Assembly: GCA_938023085.1 (NCBI GenBank)
Contig: CALHDP010000137.1
Coordinates: forward strand, 1-31,375
DNA length: 31,375 bases
Reading direction: 5' to 3'
Origin: an uncultured Collinsella sp.
GTDB lineage: Bacteria; Actinomycetota; Coriobacteriia; Coriobacteriales; Coriobacteriaceae
Positions 1 to 7,515 of the stretch are shown here, piece by piece. The position numbers and the translations under genes were made by a program. Each line of letters opens with the position of its first letter. Within the stretch, counting starts at the first letter, position 1. The notes under the pieces were generated by a model. It did not search any database, was not told the DNA's origin, and saw nothing but the letters and a program-made list of their open reading frames with translations.

Positions 1-24
1 CCCTACCGGGAGTAACCCCGACGG

Positions 25-30
25 TTGACA
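25..30 (+). promoter_or_regulatory. Candidate -35 hexamer upstream of the RlmA-like gene
   Basis: A perfect TTGACA lies 83 bases before the first gene. The bases 17-19 positions downstream (about 48-55) are only a poor match to TATAAT, so the -10 element is uncertain. I see no gene in positions 1-112; the rest of that stretch is leader sequence ending in the AAGGAG ribosome-binding site at 102-106. Confidence 0.25.
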
Positions 31-112
31 AAACTATAGGAACACCCAATGACTAGGTGGGGAAGGCGTGCGACAATGGTGGGCGTTGTGTAGTCCGCGC
101 TAAGGAGTTGCC

Positions 113-928
113 ATGTTGTTGTGTCCCGTTTGCCATGAGCCGCTGGTGGACAATGAGCGCGATGCTGCATGCGCGGGCGGACACCGGTTTGACCGTGCGC
201 GCGAGGGCTATCTATATCTGCTGCGCTCGTCCAAGAGCGGCGACTCCATGGGCGATCCCAAGTCGCAGGCACGCAGCCGTCGTGACTTTCTAAACCGTGG
301 CTACTATGCGCCGTTGCGCGATGCAATGGTCGAGCTGGTGCGCAAGCAGGTGTCTGGGTGCGCTGCGTCTACGAACGGCCCCATGACGTTGCTCGATATT
401 TGCTGCGGCGAGGGCTACTACACCAGCGCCATGGGCGCGGTGCCGGGTGTGGATGCTTACGGTTTCGACCTGGGCAAAGAGATGGTACGCCTTGCCGCCA
501 AGCGCGGCGATGCGACCTACTTCGTGGCCAACATGAAGGATATCCCCGTGGCCGATGGCGCCTTCGATATGGTGACCGAGCTCTTCGCTCCCTTTAACGA
601 GCGTGAGTTTGCCCGCGTGCTGGCGCCAGAGGGCTCGCTCTACACCGTGGTGCCGGGCGCCCGTCATCTGTTTGGGCTCAAGGAGGTACTCTACGACACG
701 CCGTACCTTAACGATGAGAAGCTGCCGAAGACCACCGAGCTCGAGTTAGTCGGAACGCAGCGGGTGTCTGCGAATATTACGCTTCGGACCCAGGCCGACA
801 TCGAGGCGGTGTTCCAGATGACGCCGTACTACTACCGCACGCGCCCTGCCGACAAAGAGCGGCTGGCAAACTTGGACACGCTCCAGACCGATATCGACTT
901 CATCGTCGCCGAGTACCGCCACAGCTAA
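113..928 (+). CDS. rlmA: RlmA-family 23S rRNA (guanine-N1)-methyltransferase
   Basis: 271 residues, the usual length for the family. An N-terminal zinc site is visible as Cys4, Cys7, Cys20 and His24, followed by a Rossmann SAM-binding core with motif I LLDICCGEG at residues 93-101 and an acidic strand end (GFDLGKEM). A conserved block near residues 153-164 (TELFAPFNEREF) and a C-terminal MTPYYYRT match RlmA enzymes, which methylate a guanine in helix 35 of 23S rRNA (G745 or G748) in the cytoplasm using SAM. ATG 113 is supported by AAGGAG seven bases upstream. In some bacteria this family also confers macrolide resistance (TlrB type); which guanine is modified cannot be told here. The gene looks monocistronic and ends before a hairpin terminator at 983. 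Confidence 0.85.
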   Translation: MLLCPVCHEPLVDNERDAACAGGHRFDRAREGYLYLLRSSKSGDSMGDPKSQARSRRDFLNRGYYAPLRDAMVELVRKQVSGCAASTNGPMTLLDICCGEGYYTSAMGAVPGVDAYGFDLGKEMVRLAAKRGDATYFVANMKDIPVADGAFDMVTELFAPFNEREFARVLAPEGSLYTVVPGARHLFGLKEVLYDTPYLNDEKLPKTTELELVGTQRVSANITLRTQADIEAVFQMTPYYYRTRPADKERLANLDTLQTDIDFIVAEYRHS

Positions 929-931
929 CAA

Positions 932-964
932 CCTGCCAAAAAGGGACAGGTTTATTTTGGTAGG
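932..964. repeat. Short inverted-repeat element after rlmA
   Basis: CCTGCCAAAA (932-941) and TTTTGGTAGG (955-964) form 10-base arms with one G-T wobble, separated by 13 bases that include GGGACAGG. The element sits between the rlmA stop and the terminator. Short palindromes of this style look like dispersed intergenic repeats, but only one copy is present in this window. Confidence 0.35.
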
Positions 965-982
965 TTTTATCTGGGCAAACGC

Positions 983-1020
983 AAAGGGCCGACCGCGGAG
1001 ATGCGCGATCGGCCCCTTTT
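983..1020. terminator. Bidirectional Rho-independent terminator
   Basis: GGGCCGACCGCG pairs with CGCGATCGGCCC with one mismatch, flanked by AAA on the left and CCTTTT on the right. It lies between the convergent rlmA gene and the minus-strand membrane protein, so it can serve both. Confidence 0.8.
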
Positions 1021-1056
1021 AGTTGCTTGGCTGTAGAGGTTATGAGAAGCGAGCGC

Positions 1057-1458
1057 TTACAGGCGGTCTTTGTTCTCGGCCTTAACGGCGTGTGCCTGCT
1101 GAACAAAGAACAGGTCGTACACCACGATGACAAAGGCGCCAAAGTTGATGGCGTCGCCGCCAAACGCGGGAAGCGTGAGCACCGCTTGGGCAAGCGTGGC
1201 GACCGCGGCAACAATACCGAGCTTAAACGCGCCGTCCACCTGCGAAGGCTTGTTGGCGCCCTTGATACCGGCGACGCCTGCGGCAAGGTCGACGAGTCCC
1301 TTAACGATCACCACAACAGCTGCGAGCGTGGCGTTCGACCCGTAAGCGGATCCAAAATTACCGGTAACAATGCCGGCGATTCCAATGACGAGGCTGGCGA
1401 TGCCCAGAACAAAATAAATCAGGGCAAGGATTTTGAGTGTCTTGCGAGCGGCGCTCAT
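1057..1458 (-). CDS. Small four-helix membrane protein of unknown function
   Basis: 133 residues. The sequence shows about four hydrophobic segments: residues about 8-32, 43-65, 78-97 and 104-121. There are few charges between them, a basic N-terminus (SAARK) and a charged C-terminal tail ending in KAENKDRL. This predicts an integral cytoplasmic-membrane protein without a signal peptidase site. I recognise no catalytic or binding motif and do not assign a function. The ATG at 1458 has an AAAGGA ribosome-binding site just upstream, and a plausible sigma-70 promoter lies at 1510-1538. It stands alone, convergent with rlmA, with a shared terminator. Confidence 0.7.
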   Translation of the reverse strand: MSAARKTLKILALIYFVLGIASLVIGIAGIVTGNFGSAYGSNATLAAVVVIVKGLVDLAAGVAGIKGANKPSQVDGAFKLGIVAAVATLAQAVLTLPAFGGDAINFGAFVIVVYDLFFVQQAHAVKAENKDRL

Positions 1459-1509
1459 GACTGGTCCTTTCGATGCGGGCGCGGTGGATCTATCGCACCC
1501 AGGTTACGG

Positions 1510-1538
1510 CACATATCGTGAAGCACATTGTAGTTCAA
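1510..1538 (-). promoter_or_regulatory. Candidate sigma-70 promoter for the four-helix membrane protein
   Basis: Read on the minus strand, TTGAAC (1538-1533) and TATGTG (1515-1510) are separated by 17 bases, 52 bases before the start codon. The -35 is a good match and the -10 a moderate one. Confidence 0.4.
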
Positions 1539-1686
1539 CGGCGGCGTGCATGCGCTTGAAAGCGTCTCTTGCCTGCACGGTCCAACCTTTCAAAAAGGAA
1601 AGCTGGGCGTAAGTCAAATCGATGGCAGCGTAAGCGTGGCGCTGCGATGATGGGGCCATGGTAAGAGTTGGACCGAAGGAGGAGCC

Positions 1687-1830
1687 ATGATGTACGGAGC
1701 AGAGCAGGTACGTGAGGCGCGGTCGTTGGGAAGGCGCATGAGTGATTCCGTGATCGCTGCTGTGTGCACGGGATTGATGGCGGTGCTTTGCATTGGGATG
1801 CTGTGGGCCATGTCGCATGTGGGACAATAG
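1687..1830 (+). CDS. 47-residue single-helix membrane small protein
   Basis: A short ORF, ATG ATG TAC to TAG, giving 47 residues. It starts seven bases after a strong GAAGGAGGAG Shine-Dalgarno region. Residues 1-20 are hydrophilic with several Arg; residues about 21-42 (starting SVIAAV and ending MLWAM) form one hydrophobic helix; the tail is SHVGQ. The charge pattern suggests the N-terminus stays in the cytoplasm. There is no signal peptidase motif and no known family that I recognise. It sits 63 bases before rsmJ in the same direction and could be co-transcribed with it. The main support is the ribosome-binding site and the clean amphipathic/hydrophobic layout, so it could still be a chance ORF. 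Confidence 0.5.
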   Translation: MMYGAEQVREARSLGRRMSDSVIAAVCTGLMAVLCIGMLWAMSHVGQ

Positions 1831-1893
1831 CGGACGGTTGGGTGCCGACATAAACGGCGCTCACGTATTCGTTTTGCTTGTTAAGGAGTATCC

Positions 1894-2598
1894 ATGGGCG
1901 TCGTCGATCCCTTTTCTGTTGCTCGGTCCGCGGGGCTTGAGCTGATCGGGAAGTCCGAGGGCCTCACGCTCACCGACGGCACGATGGAGCTGCGTGCCGA
2001 TTTTGGCCGCATGCTTCCACGGCTCAAGCAGGGCCGTCTGCAGCAAGAACTGCTGGTAAAGGCTGCGCGCGCAAAAGGCATCGAGCGCCCATGGGCGATT
2101 GATGCAACGGCAGGCTTTGGCGAGGATTCGCTGCTGTTGGCGGCCGCGGGCTTTACGGTCGATCTGTATGAGCAGGACTGCGTGATTGCGGCGCTTCTTC
2201 AGGATGCTTTGGAGCGCGCAGCGGATGATCCGGCGCTTGCGACTTCCGTGGCGCGCATGCGCCTGCATGCGGGCGAGGACAGCATTGCAGGCCTTCGCCA
2301 AACCGTCGAGCTGCTCGAGCAGGGCGAGCTCGCAGCACCCGACGTGGTGTACCTGGACCCCATGTTTCCCGAGCGCACCAAGAGTGCAGCGGTCAAAAAG
2401 AAGTTCCAACTCTTGCATCATTTGGAGCAGCCGTGCGCCGATGAGGAGACGCTGGTTGAGGCTGCGCTTGCGGTGCACCCGCGCAAGTTGGTTATCAAGC
2501 GGCCGGTGAAGGGGCCACTGCTTGCCGGTGTTAAGCCGAGCTATCAACTTGCGGGCAAGGCCGTTCGTTACGATGTCTTGGTGCCGCCGCGCCCGTAG
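1894..2598 (+). CDS. rsmJ: RsmJ-type 16S rRNA (guanine-N2)-methyltransferase
   Basis: 234 residues, typical of RsmJ. The SAM-binding motif I is DATAGFGED at residues 70-78, followed by the acidic YEQD loop. The family hallmark LDPMFPERTKSA lies at 154-165, and the C-terminal KRPVKGPLL...KPSYQLAGK...RYDVL block is also characteristic. The E. coli enzyme methylates G1516 of 16S rRNA in the small subunit; the same role is inferred here. ATG 1894 follows TTAAGGAG. The gene is preceded by a small membrane protein ORF and is convergent with the zinc-finger-like gene that ends at 2647, with only 48 bases between and no clear terminator. Confidence 0.88.
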   Translation: MGVVDPFSVARSAGLELIGKSEGLTLTDGTMELRADFGRMLPRLKQGRLQQELLVKAARAKGIERPWAIDATAGFGEDSLLLAAAGFTVDLYEQDCVIAALLQDALERAADDPALATSVARMRLHAGEDSIAGLRQTVELLEQGELAAPDVVYLDPMFPERTKSAAVKKKFQLLHHLEQPCADEETLVEAALAVHPRKLVIKRPVKGPLLAGVKPSYQLAGKAVRYDVLVPPRP

Positions 2599-2646
2599 CT
2601 TGCGTGCGATGGTTGGCGCTCCGTCGGTGCCGTGCCGATGCGGTGC

Positions 2647-2943
2647 CTATTTCCAAGGGTGCGATGTCAGGTGCCAGCCGCCGCAGTATTCGCATTTGTA
2701 GCAGGCCAAACCGCGCCGCCCGCGGCTTTCGCAGTCGGCCATAACTGCCTCGGCCTCGGCGCGCGTGTCGTAACGGTTTTTGCGCTCGCACGATTTGTAG
2801 CGCCAGGCCTCATCGCGCTCGGCGTCCAGGGCGTCGCGGCGCTCGTCCTCGCGTGCAAACAGGTCGCTCATATCGCCGCCGGTGGCAGTGCTCAAAAACT
2901 CGCTTTTAGCTTTTGACCAGGCGGCTCGCTTTTTGCTTCCCAT
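2647..2943 (-). CDS. Small zinc-finger-like protein of unknown function
   Basis: 98 residues from the ATG at 2943. That start has GGAGAGGGG upstream; a longer in-frame TTG start at 2964 lacks a ribosome-binding site. The protein is highly charged, with a Lys-rich N-terminus and a central Arg/Glu/Asp helix (about residues 30-65). The C-terminus has a CYKCEYCGGWHLTSH motif giving three Cys and two His, likely a single zinc site. YCGGWHLT-type tails occur in small actinobacterial and phage proteins of unknown role. It is divergent from the GNAT gene at 3018, and the shared 74-base promoter region carries an inverted repeat at 2970-2997. No function is assigned. Confidence 0.65.
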   Translation of the reverse strand: MGSKKRAAWSKAKSEFLSTATGGDMSDLFAREDERRDALDAERDEAWRYKSCERKNRYDTRAEAEAVMADCESRGRRGLACYKCEYCGGWHLTSHPWK

Positions 2944-2969
2944 CTGCTTCGTGCCCCTCTCCAAACGCT

Positions 2970-2997
2970 GGTATCATTGCCCAATCAAAGTGATACC
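2970..2997. promoter_or_regulatory. Inverted repeat in a divergent promoter region
   Basis: GGTATCA (2970-2976) and TGATACC (2991-2997) are perfect 7-base arms with a 14-base spacer, a geometry that fits a dimeric repressor site. It lies between the divergent zinc-finger-like and GNAT genes. No regulator gene is adjacent. Confidence 0.4.
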
Positions 2998-3017
2998 AAT
3001 AAACGTGAGGTCGCCGC

Positions 3018-3509
3018 GTGATGATCAGAAAAACCCTCGATACCGACATTCCCGCCGTCATGGCTATCTATGACGCGGCCCGCGCCTTTATGCGCGCGCA
3101 TGGCAACGCCACGCAGTGGCCCGAGGGCACGCCTTCTGCCGAGCAGCTGGCTGCCGATATCGCTGCTGGTGGCAGCTATGTGTGTGAAGTCGACGGCCGC
3201 GTGGTGGCGACGTTTGCCTTTTTACCGGGCCCGGACGAGTGCTATGACGTAATTGAGGACGGTCAATGGCGTAGCGACACTCCGTACGCCGTGCTGCACC
3301 GTGTGGCATCCGACGGCACCGTGCACGGTATCGCGGCTGCGATGTTTGCCTTTGCCAAGGAGCGTGCCGATCACCTGCGCATCGACACGCATCAGGACAA
3401 CCTGCCCATGCAGGGCGCGAGCCTCAAGGCGGGGTTTGAGCGCGCCGGCATCGTGTATGTGTCCGACGGTACCCCGCGCGTGGCGTTTGACTGGCTGCGC
3501 GAGGCGTAA
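3018..3509 (+). CDS. GNAT-family N-acetyltransferase
   Basis: 163 residues beginning MMIRKTLDTDIPAVMAIYDAAR, the classic GNAT beta1-alpha1 start. The central strands include YVCEVDGRVVATFAF (about residues 54-68). After it comes a helix with HGIAAAMFAFAKERA and then RIDTHQDNLPMQGASLKAGFERAG, which is the acetyl-CoA-binding and C-terminal signature region of the family. It transfers an acetyl group from acetyl-CoA to an amine; the substrate cannot be inferred. The pyrophosphate loop is atypical (the usual Q/RxxGxG/A is not obvious), which is common in this sub-branch. The start could be either of two adjacent ATG codons (3018 or 3021). It is probably monocistronic. Confidence 0.78.
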   Translation: MMIRKTLDTDIPAVMAIYDAARAFMRAHGNATQWPEGTPSAEQLAADIAAGGSYVCEVDGRVVATFAFLPGPDECYDVIEDGQWRSDTPYAVLHRVASDGTVHGIAAAMFAFAKERADHLRIDTHQDNLPMQGASLKAGFERAGIVYVSDGTPRVAFDWLREA

Positions 3510-3548
3510 GAGCAGGGGCGCGTGTCAACAATTTGCACGAACGAAAAT

Positions 3549-3564
3549 GGCCCCGGGTGGGGCC
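3549..3564 (-). terminator. Hairpin downstream of mscL
   Basis: GGCCCC and GGGGCC form a six-pair stem around GGGT. On the minus strand it is followed by ATTTTCG, so it best serves mscL; on the plus strand it is followed only by AAATTA. Confidence 0.5.
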
Positions 3565-3628
3565 AAATTAAGTTGATTGCGGCGTCTGGGGTGCTTGCCG
3601 TGTGGTTGAAAGTGCTGCGCCTACGCGA

Positions 3629-4054
3629 CTATTCCTTGGGCAGCTCACTTCCGCAGTGGCAGCACTTGGTCGCGCCTTCGTGCACCTCTTCCAGACAATA
3701 CGGGCAGACGGGTGCCGGCGCGGCTTCCTCGGCGGTGGTGCCGGCCAGCTTATCGCCAATCTCCTGCGCCTTGTTAAACGCCTTGACGATGGCAAAGACG
3801 ATGGCAGCGACAATTAAAAAGTTGATGCACGCGCCAATGAACGCTCCAAAGTCGATATTGGTTCCCGGCACCACCAGCCCCGAGATCTCGGTGGCGCTGC
3901 CGCCGGCAATCACGGAGATAAGCGGGTTAATGATGTTATCGGTAAGCGAGGTCACGATGGCAGTGAATGCGCCGCCGATAATCACGCCGACGGCCATGTC
4001 TATCACGTTGCCGCGATTAATGAATTCCTTGAACTCGTTGAGCAATGCCTTCAT
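3629..4054 (-). CDS. mscL: Large-conductance mechanosensitive channel MscL with C-terminal zinc ribbon
   Basis: 141 residues. The N-terminal helix and TM1 (MKALLNEFKEFINRGNVIDMAVGVIIGGAF, abridged: NVIDMAVGVIIG) and the second membrane helix (about residues 70-92, INFLIVAAIVFAIV) are canonical for MscL, the pentameric tension-gated channel that releases solutes on hypo-osmotic shock. The usual C-terminal helical bundle is replaced after residue 110 by a zinc-ribbon-like tail with Cys117, Cys120, Cys131/132 and Cys134 (CPYC and CCHCG). The ATG at 4054 has GAGGAG seven bases upstream; a longer ORF exists upstream but has no ribosome-binding site. Transcribed alone, divergent from the TetM-like gene. 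Confidence 0.88.
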   Translation of the reverse strand: MKALLNEFKEFINRGNVIDMAVGVIIGGAFTAIVTSLTDNIINPLISVIAGGSATEISGLVVPGTNIDFGAFIGACINFLIVAAIVFAIVKAFNKAQEIGDKLAGTTAEEAAPAPVCPYCLEEVHEGATKCCHCGSELPKE

Positions 4055-4299
4055 GGTGACTCCTCGCTGTTGTGAGGCTCGCGTTGTTACTGCCCCAGAT
4101 GAACCCGGGCAGACAAAAAGGGGAGGTGCCGGCTTTCGCAAGGCGCGAACCTACGAAAATCGCCGCGCGGCAACGCAGAGCGATGAGCTCGGTCGGGGGA
4201 TAGGGCCCGCTTCGCCCGCCGGCCCGTAAATTGTATCATCCAGTGTGGAACGAGGGTGCCCGTTGCCGCGTGCGATGGGCTTGCAATAAGAGGAGAGCC

Positions 4300-6303
4300 A
4301 TGTCGAAGCAAGCGGTCGTTGGAATCTTGGCACATGTCGATGCCGGCAAGACCACGCTGGCCGAGGCCATGTTGTTCAACGCGGGCCGCATTCGCAAGCG
4401 CGGACGCGTGGACGATGGCGATTCGCACCTGGACACTGACGCGATTGAGCGCGAGCGCGGTATCACGATCTTCTCGTCGCAGGCCGTGCTCGATCACGGC
4501 GATACCCATGTCATGCTCGTGGATGCGCCGGGGCATGTCGATTTTTCAGCCGAGGCGGAGCGCACGCTGCGCGCACTCGACTACGCGATTTTGGTTGTGG
4601 GTGCCAACGATGGCGTGCAGGGACACACCGAAACCCTGTGGCGCCTGCTTGCGCGCTATGACATTCCGACGTTCATCTATATCAACAAAATCGATTTGGA
4701 GAATCCCGGCCGCGATGTTTTGCTGGCACAGCTTGGGCAGCGTCTTTCCGAGGGCTGCCTGGATGCCAACGAACTGCTGGCGGGCGGCGCCGTTCAGGAG
4801 GACGCTGCTGCGTTGGACGAGGCGGCGCTCGAGGAGTTTTTTGAAGCGGGCGAGCTTTCTGTTGCAACGCTGTCGCGCATGGTTGCCGAGCGCAAGCTCT
4901 TTCCCTGCTTTGCCGGCTCGGCGCTCAGGGACCAGGGCGTGGACGAACTGCTGGATGGCATATGTGCGCTGATGCGCGAACAGGCGTGGCTCCCGGAGTT
5001 TGCCGCGCGCGTCTATCGTGTCAGCCGCGGGGATCGCGGCGAGCGTTTGGCTTGGGTTAAAGTGACCGGCGGCACGCTGCACGCAAAACAGATGATTGGC
5101 GGACGTTCCGGTGCCGAGGCATGGGAGCAAAAGATCGATCAGGTGCGCATCTATAACGGCGAGAAATACGAGCTTGCACAGAAAGTTGCCGCTGGCGGCA
5201 TCTGCGCCGTGACGGGTCTTGCACACGTTCGCCCAGGGGACGCCCTGGGCGCGGAGCCCGCGGGCGATGCGCCCGTCATCGCTCCGGTCCTCACCTATAC
5301 GGTGCTTCCGGGCGAACACGATGTCCATGCGGTGTTCAAAGCGCTGACTGAGTTGGCGGACGAAGATCCTATGCTCGGCGTAAGCTGGAATACTCATCTT
5401 GAGCAGATTCATTTGCAGTTGATGGGCGCTGTGCAACTCGAGGTTGTGCAGCGGGTGTTGGCCGATCGCTTTGGCCTTTCGATTGAGTTTGAGTCTGGCG
5501 GCATTCTCTATAAGGAGACTATTTCGCAGCCGGTCGAGGGCGTGGGTCACTTTGAGCCGCTGCGCCACTATGCCGAGGTGCATCTGCGCCTGGAGCCGTT
5601 GCCAGCGGGTTCGGGCGTGCAGTTTGGCACCGTGACCTCGACCGACGAACTCGATCTTAACTGGCAGCGTCTGGCGCTCACCAACGCCATGGAGCGCGAT
5701 CACCTGGGCGTGCTGACCGGCTCGCCTATCACCGATGTGCGCATTACGCTCACGGGCGGCCGCGCGCATGCCAAACACACCGAGGGCGGCGATTTTCGCC
5801 AGGCCACGTATCGCGCGATTCGCCAGGGGCTCATGCAGGCGCGTGAGGCCGGCGCGGCGGTACTGGTGGAACCGTGGTATCGCTTTGAGCTCGAGGTGCC
5901 GGGGGAGTGCGTGGGCCGGTCGCTCTCAGATGCCACGCGCATGGGTGCCGAGTACGAGCCGCCGACGATGGCAGGAGACCGGGCAAAGCTTGTGGGTCGC
6001 GTGCCGGCATCCGAGGTGCAGGATTACGCGCTGGAGGTGGCTGCCTACACGAGCGGTCGCGGTCATCTGTACCTGGAGTTCGCCGGTTATGCGGCTTGCC
6101 ATGATGCCGAGCGCGTAATCGAGACGGCCGCCTATGAGCCCGAGGCCGATCTGCCCAACACGCCCGATTCGGTCTTTTGCTCTCACGGCGCCGGCTACAC
6201 GGTCAAATGGTATGACGTGCCCGCCGCAGCGCACGTAAAGATCGATCCCGCCTCCTTCCGCCCCTGGCGAGCGGCGGACGCCGAGTTTTTCGGCCATAGG
6301 TGA
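4300..6303 (+). CDS. TetM/EF-G-like ribosomal GTPase (translation factor family)
   Basis: 667 residues from ATG 4300 (AGGAGAG nine bases upstream). The GTPase motifs are intact: G1 AHVDAGKT (11-18), G2 RGITI (53-57), G3 DAPGH (75-79) and G4 NKID (129-132). EF-G-like domains II-V follow. The closest fold family is the TetM/TetO ribosomal protection proteins, which bind the ribosome and use GTP to displace tetracycline. However, the domain IV tip that in Tet(M) reads SPVSTPADFR is here KHTEGGDFR, as in chromosomal translation-factor GTPase paralogues. The C-terminus adds a CSHGAGYTVKWYDV tail. It looks chromosomal, with no mobile-element genes nearby. I therefore call it a TetM-like housekeeping or stress GTPase; drug resistance is possible but not shown. 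Confidence 0.82.
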   Translation: MSKQAVVGILAHVDAGKTTLAEAMLFNAGRIRKRGRVDDGDSHLDTDAIERERGITIFSSQAVLDHGDTHVMLVDAPGHVDFSAEAERTLRALDYAILVVGANDGVQGHTETLWRLLARYDIPTFIYINKIDLENPGRDVLLAQLGQRLSEGCLDANELLAGGAVQEDAAALDEAALEEFFEAGELSVATLSRMVAERKLFPCFAGSALRDQGVDELLDGICALMREQAWLPEFAARVYRVSRGDRGERLAWVKVTGGTLHAKQMIGGRSGAEAWEQKIDQVRIYNGEKYELAQKVAAGGICAVTGLAHVRPGDALGAEPAGDAPVIAPVLTYTVLPGEHDVHAVFKALTELADEDPMLGVSWNTHLEQIHLQLMGAVQLEVVQRVLADRFGLSIEFESGGILYKETISQPVEGVGHFEPLRHYAEVHLRLEPLPAGSGVQFGTVTSTDELDLNWQRLALTNAMERDHLGVLTGSPITDVRITLTGGRAHAKHTEGGDFRQATYRAIRQGLMQAREAGAAVLVEPWYRFELEVPGECVGRSLSDATRMGAEYEPPTMAGDRAKLVGRVPASEVQDYALEVAAYTSGRGHLYLEFAGYAACHDAERVIETAAYEPEADLPNTPDSVFCSHGAGYTVKWYDVPAAAHVKIDPASFRPWRAADAEFFGHR

Positions 6304-6333
6304 TAGAGGGTTAGTCTCTTTGTCGCATCCTGT

Positions 6334-6362
6334 TGGTATAACTCGGTATAAGTTGGTATAAC
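6334..6362 (+). repeat. Three GGTATA direct repeats at 10 bp spacing forming a promoter
   Basis: GGTATA occurs at 6335-6340, 6345-6350 and 6355-6360, exactly one helical turn apart, each followed by A. A promoter can be read inside the array: TTGGTA (6334-6339), a 17-base spacer and TATAAC (6357-6362). The P-loop ATPase starts 34 bases further on. The same-face phasing suggests cooperative protein binding that would overlap RNA polymerase. Confidence 0.55.
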
Positions 6363-6396
6363 TATTACCAGGGTTTGCCAATCCGAGGAGGCCGAC

Positions 6397-7515
6397 ATGA
6401 ATCCAAATCCCTTTAAGCCCACGGCTGGCAAGCGGCCTCCAATGCTCATCGGTCGCGAGTCGGTCATCGAAGATTTCGAGGAAGGACTCGATAACGGCGC
6501 CGGAGCGCCGGGCAGGCTCATGCTCATTACGGGAAACCGCGGCTGCGGCAAAACGGTTCTCCTGCGGGAGCTGCAGCGTTTAGCTAGCGAGCGCGGATGG
6601 GCGGTTGTCTCCGATTCCGCTTCGCTTGGCTTATGCGACCGCTTGGCCGACGCGCTTCGCTCGAATAAACCCGTTGTGACGTCAATGGAGTTCGGTTCGT
6701 CGTTTGGCCGGATGTCGGTCGAGGCGGCGCGAGCAAAGGGCGAGACGTTGCGCGGGCTGGTCAACGAGCGCCTCAAGAGGCTCGGTCCAGGCCAGGGCAT
6801 ACTGTTTGCGATTGACGAGGCTCAATCGGCGTCTATCGAGGAACTGGCGGCTCTTGCCGTTCTCTATCAGCAGGTGCTCGGAGACCAGGATGCCACGGGC
6901 CTGCCCGATAGCGACCAGCGCGGTCTTGCGCTGGTGTTCGCCGGCTTACCCAGTATAGTTGACGACCTGCTCGAAGAGCCGAGCGTGACGTTTTTGCGGC
7001 GTGCCCAGCGGCGTACGCTGGGTGCGATATCCTTGCCCAACGTGCGTGATTCATATATCCAGACAGTCGAGAGTACCGGTCTTTGCGTTGACGCGGAGAC
7101 GGCGGACCTTGCGGCGCGCAAGAGCATGGGGCATCCCTATATGGTTCAGCTGGTGGGATATTACATGTGGCGGTCTGCTGTCCGGCGTGGCTCGCAGGTC
7201 ATCGAAAGGCGCGATGTCGAGGATGGCCATGCGGATGCCGTCTCCGAGTTCTACGAAGCGGTCGACGCGCCCCTGTATTATGGGCTGCGCAGTCCACAGC
7301 GCCTCTTTATCGAGGCCATGGCGGTTGACGAGGGCAAACCGACGCGCATGGCGGATATCATTGAGCGTTGCGATCGCACCCAGAGCTGGGCGAGTAAATA
7401 TCGCGCAAGCCTGATTCGCGAGCGCGTCATCGAGGCTGCCGGATACGGCCTCGTCCGGTTTACCGTGCCCATGCTGGGCGTGTACATTCGCGATCGAGTT
7501 TTATGGCATGAGTAG
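6397..7515 (+). CDS. P-loop ATPase with predicted winged-helix C-terminus (copy 1)
   Basis: 372 residues. Walker A is GNRGCGKT (46-53) and Walker B is ILFAIDEAQ (135-143). An FAGLPS sensor-like strand and an FLRRAQRRTLGAI motif follow, then a GHPYMVQLVGYY helix. The last ~80 residues look like a winged helix (MADIIERCDRTQSWASKYRASLIRERVIEA). The architecture resembles AAA/Orc1-Cdc6-like or STAND-type ATP-binding proteins that bind DNA or a partner. ATG 6397 follows GAGGAGG. Its stop overlaps the start of the UvrA-like gene (7508) by eight bases, indicating translational coupling and a shared task. A clear paralogue lies at 10062-11162 on the other strand. The exact function is unknown. Confidence 0.75.
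   Translation: MNPNPFKPTAGKRPPMLIGRESVIEDFEEGLDNGAGAPGRLMLITGNRGCGKTVLLRELQRLASERGWAVVSDSASLGLCDRLADALRSNKPVVTSMEFGSSFGRMSVEAARAKGETLRGLVNERLKRLGPGQGILFAIDEAQSASIEELAALAVLYQQVLGDQDATGLPDSDQRGLALVFAGLPSIVDDLLEEPSVTFLRRAQRRTLGAISLPNVRDSYIQTVESTGLCVDAETADLAARKSMGHPYMVQLVGYYMWRSAVRRGSQVIERRDVEDGHADAVSEFYEAVDAPLYYGLRSPQRLFIEAMAVDEGKPTRMADIIERCDRTQSWASKYRASLIRERVIEAAGYGLVRFTVPMLGVYIRDRVLWHE

Noticed and set aside
4546..5778. Minus-strand ORF (410 codons) inside the TetM-like gene
   Set aside because: Antisense to a conserved GTPase; no family resemblance and no ribosome-binding site.
4300..6303. Acquired tetracycline-resistance determinant on a mobile element
   Set aside because: No integrase, relaxase or insertion sequence nearby, and the key domain IV tip differs from Tet(M).
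6335..6360. CRISPR array or replication iterons
   Set aside because: Only three 6-base units 10 bases apart; too short for CRISPR and no replication gene nearby. Promoter/operator repeats fit better.
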